Below, piece by piece: positions 61,835 through 64,000 of a stretch of DNA of 64,000 nucleotides (positions are counted from its first letter, which is position 1; each line of letters opens with the position of its first letter). Location of the stretch: NCBI RefSeq assembly GCF_003966265.1, contig NZ_RXNV01000001.1:496001-560000 (forward strand), in the 5' to 3' direction. Under the pieces are notes generated by a model that saw nothing but the letters and a program-made list of their open reading frames with translations, was not told the DNA's origin and did not search any database. A program made the translations under genes and the position numbers. Source of the DNA: Shewanella atlantica (GTDB taxonomy: Bacteria; Pseudomonadota; Gammaproteobacteria; Enterobacterales; Shewanellaceae).

Positions 61835-63649
61835 CTAAGCTATACCAAGCAGTTGACTACCGACGGCGACAGAATCCCCCTCTTTTACCCATATCTTGCT
61901 GATAACACCATCAGCCTCGGCCCTGACTTCGGTTTCCATCTTCATCGCTTCTAAAATGATGACGACATCACCTTCACGAACGGCATCACCGGCTTGCACG
62001 TTCACCTTAAATATATTTCCGGACAATGGCGCATTCATCTCCAATTTGATTTCCCCCGCGGGTGCCGGAGCCACTGCAGCACTCGCTTGAGGTGCCACGA
62101 AAGGAACTACATTCTCACTGGGGGTAATTTGATTGATATCTCCACCGGGTGAAACCTCAACAACGAAGCTTTGACCTTGTACATTGACCGTGTATGTCTC
62201 AGGCCCGCGCTTAACACTCGAAGCCGTTGCAGAACTGGCTTGCTGCTTAACTTGCGCTGCACACTCAGGTTTTGGCTCGAACATATCGGGGTTATTGCGA
62301 TTCTTGATGAACTTAAGGCCTATTTGCGGAAACAGTGCATAGGTCAACACATCATCGGCTAACTCATCAGCCAGCGTTAGCCCTTCACTGCTTGCCTTCT
62401 CAACAAGTTCAGCGCTAAGGTTTTCAAACTCGGCAGTCAATAGATCTGCGGGGCGACAGGTAATGGCTTCTGCGCCATCGAGAACCTTAGCTTGAAGTGC
62501 AGCATTGACTGGCGCAGGTGTCGCACCATACTCTCCTTTTAGCACGCCTTCGGTCTCTTTAGTCATCGACTTATAACGTTCACCGGTCAAGACATTAATG
62601 ACAGATTGAGTGCCCACAATTTGTGAGGTGGGTGTCACCAACGGCAGGAAACCTAAGTCTTCCCGTACTCTTGGGATCTCCTCCAGCACTTGGTCTAATT
62701 TATCTGCGGCCCCCTGCTCTTTAAGCTGATTCTCCATGTTAGTTAACATGCCACCCGGTACCTGAGCACGTAAAATACGGGAATCAATCCCCTTTAGCTC
62801 ACCTTCGAATTGAGCATATTTTTTTCGAACAACTCTGAAGTAAGCGGCTATCTCTTCAAGCAGCGCCATATCGTAACCAGTGGCTCTCTCGGTCCCCTCT
62901 ACCATAGCAACCAGCGTCTCTGTTGCACTGTGGCCGTAGGTCTGGCTCAAAGGCGATATTGCAGTGTCCAGTACGTCAATTCCCGCCTCGATGGCCTTAA
63001 GGTACGTCGCCGAACTTAATCCTGTCGTTGCATGACACTGCATTGAAACGATCAGATCTGTTTCAGATTTAATCTGACTAATCATATCGAACGCATCATA
63101 GGGCTTGAGCAATCCAGCCATATCTTTAATGCACAATGAATGACAGCCCATATCTTCCAGACGCTTAGCCATGTCTGTCCAGGTCTCAAGGTTATGAACC
63201 GGGCTGGTTGTATAAGAGATGGTCCCTTGGGCATGTGCACCAACTTCGATGACAGACTTTACCGCTGTTTCCAGATTTCGGACATCGTTCATGGCATCGA
63301 AAATACGAAAGACATCGACACCATTAGTATGCGCCCTTTCGACAAACTTATGGACCAGATCATCAGCATAATGACGATAACCAAGCAGGTTTTGTCCACG
63401 AAGCAGCATCTGCTGTGGCGTATTTGGCATCGCCTTCTTTAGCTCTCTGAGTCGCTCCCAAGGATCTTCTCCCAGGTAACGAATGCAGGAGTCAAATGTA
63501 GCCCCACCCCAGGATTCCAAAGACCAGAAGCCGACTTTGTCCAACAATGGTGCAATGGGGAGCATATCCTCGGTGCGAAGACGAGTGGCGAGGATTGATT
63601 GATGTGCATCTCGTAAGACAACATCAGTTAACGCAAGTGGCTTGCTCAT
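61835..63649 (-). CDS. oadA: Oxaloacetate decarboxylase, alpha subunit (biotin carboxyltransferase)
   Basis: A 604-residue protein. An N-terminal carboxyltransferase TIM barrel has [14 protein letters not shown] (zinc and substrate Asp), FRIFDAMND, and [22 protein letters not shown] Pro/Ala linker near residues 525-535 leads to a biotinyl domain (about 535-604) with the biotinylation site EAMKMETEV. It transfers CO2 from oxaloacetate to biotin. AGGGAG precedes the ATG. Co-transcribed with oadG and oadB. Confidence 0.98.
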   Translation of the reverse strand: MSKPLALTDVVLRDAHQSILATRLRTEDMLPIAPLLDKVGFWSLESWGGATFDSCIRYLGEDPWERLRELKKAMPNTPQQMLLRGQNLLGYRHYADDLVHKFVERAHTNGVDVFRIFDAMNDVRNLETAVKSVIEVGAHAQGTISYTTSPVHNLETWTDMAKRLEDMGCHSLCIKDMAGLLKPYDAFDMISQIKSETDLIVSMQCHATTGLSSATYLKAIEAGIDVLDTAISPLSQTYGHSATETLVAMVEGTERATGYDMALLEEIAAYFRVVRKKYAQFEGELKGIDSRILRAQVPGGMLTNMENQLKEQGAADKLDQVLEEIPRVREDLGFLPLVTPTSQIVGTQSVINVLTGERYKSMTKETEGVLKGEYGATPAPVNAALQAKVLDGAEAITCRPADLLTAEFENLSAELVEKASSEGLTLADELADDVLTYALFPQIGLKFIKNRNNPDMFEPKPECAAQVKQQASSATASSVKRGPETYTVNVQGQSFVVEVSPGGDINQITPSENVVPFVAPQASAAVAPAPAGEIKLEMNAPLSGNIFKVNVQAGDAVREGDVVIILEAMKMETEVRAEADGVISKIWVKEGDSVAVGSQLLGIA

Positions 63650-63674
63650 AAAAACTCCCTACTAATATTTTTTA

Positions 63675-63920
63675 TTATGCTTTGGCACGATATTGGTGAA
63701 TGGCTGAAGTGATAACCGCAACCATCAGGGGATCCACGCCCTGTGCGGAACCTGTATCTCTCTTTTCAGCTGGTTCATTATGCTCAATGGGCTGTGGAGC
63801 AAATTTATATGCCACCAACTTTATGCCTAAGATAAGCATGCTTAGAAACACAAAAACCAGTCCCATGCCTAAAAGCATGATGCCAAGTGCTTCAATCATT
63901 TGTTCAGATATTGAATCCAT
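63675..63920 (-). CDS. oadG: Oxaloacetate decarboxylase, gamma subunit
   Basis: An 81-residue protein starting MDSISEQMIEALGIMLLGMG at 63920, with GAGGG upstream; the longer frame to 63968 is not supported. One TM helix (about 10-35) is followed by a short tail (LVAYKFAPQP) and a basic, Ala/His-rich C-terminus (VITSAIHQYRAK). It holds the complex together and binds zinc. It lies first in the operon, 25 bp before oadA. Its promoter lies beyond or at the window edge. Confidence 0.93.
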   Translation of the reverse strand: MDSISEQMIEALGIMLLGMGLVFVFLSMLILGIKLVAYKFAPQPIEHNEPAEKRDTGSAQGVDPLMVAVITSAIHQYRAKA

Positions 63921-64000
63921 ATCACCCTCTGTATCAAATTTACTCCACCAATGAATATATAGCATCACCAGGCAGTTTTTTATTCAGTTAAAGCCTGAAA

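Noticed and set aside
1..64000. tRNA, rRNA, intact transposase or integrase genes
   Set aside because: No cloverleaf-like or ribosomal sequence and no DDE or integrase motif was seen on either strand.

Overview
The window looks like a chromosomal stretch of a marine gammaproteobacterium, most probably Shewanella. The evidence is the gene content: an Na+-pumping oxaloacetate decarboxylase operon in the order oadG-oadA-oadB, a PBPRA1643-type SEC-C protein, a DUF3649/PepSY/DUF3325 iron operon, many diguanylate cyclases, YbaM, TrmK, Tricorn-like and M16 exopeptidases, and FNR/CRP-type sites. No rRNA, tRNA, prophage, CRISPR array or intact insertion sequence was seen. Attribution to genus is inference; no database was searched.

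Layout. 1-5.9 kb: a response regulator (cut by the window edge) overlapping a 1469-residue hybrid sensor kinase, a type IV pilin-like protein and a small DUF333 lipoprotein. 6-9.7 kb: two beta-barrel proteins and a secreted serine hydrolase. 9.9-14.2 kb: an accessory exported-protein cluster (LruC-domain protein, GGGG-type lipoprotein, M35-like beta-sandwich protein) in which two of the three genes are broken by single-base frame changes. 14.2-24 kb: a PAS-GGDEF protein, HxlR/SDR divergent pair, double cupin, YbaM, a periplasmic solute-binding protein, TrmK behind a MITE-like element, a Nudix hydrolase and GltS. 24-34.2 kb: a hemerythrin-GGDEF protein, a dicarboxylate symporter, the psuK-psuG pseudouridine catabolic operon with a palindromic operator, YaiI, YjdM/PhnA, a divergent CsrA paralogue, the Kef K+-efflux pair and HPF. 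34.7-45.2 kb: the iron-related membrane operon, envelope proteins, a Tricorn-like protease and an AlkD-like glycosylase. 45.2-57.6 kb: an ECF sigma/anti-sigma pair, DauA, PurE, a GAF-GGDEF protein, an SLT lipoprotein, gshA and an M16 protease. 57.9-64 kb: another dicarboxylate symporter, small proteins and oadGAB.

The most unusual structural theme is a set of short tandem arrays whose unit is always 7 bp but whose sequence differs from site to site (AGCTCGT, GGAAGTA/AGAAGTA, TTCGAGG, GGGTTGA, AGTGGTA, TTCTAAG/TTTTAAG, TCGTAGC/TCGTAAC, GCTAATG). Nearly all lie a short way downstream of a stop codon, and one array switches between two unit types without losing register. Three of them, plus a REP-like hairpin, are packed into 360 bp downstream of yaiI. 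A second repeat theme is the palindromic sequence TAATACCNATNGGTATA and the related MITE end ATACCAATTGCATTAA.

Two real genes are shorter than 60 codons and easily missed: ybaM (18203-18382) and the csrA-like gene (30762-30938). Functionally the window combines c-di-GMP signalling (three GGDEF proteins), nucleoside salvage, Na+-coupled C4-dicarboxylate metabolism (two DAACS symporters, DauA, OadGAB), and glutathione-linked stress handling (GshA, Kef).
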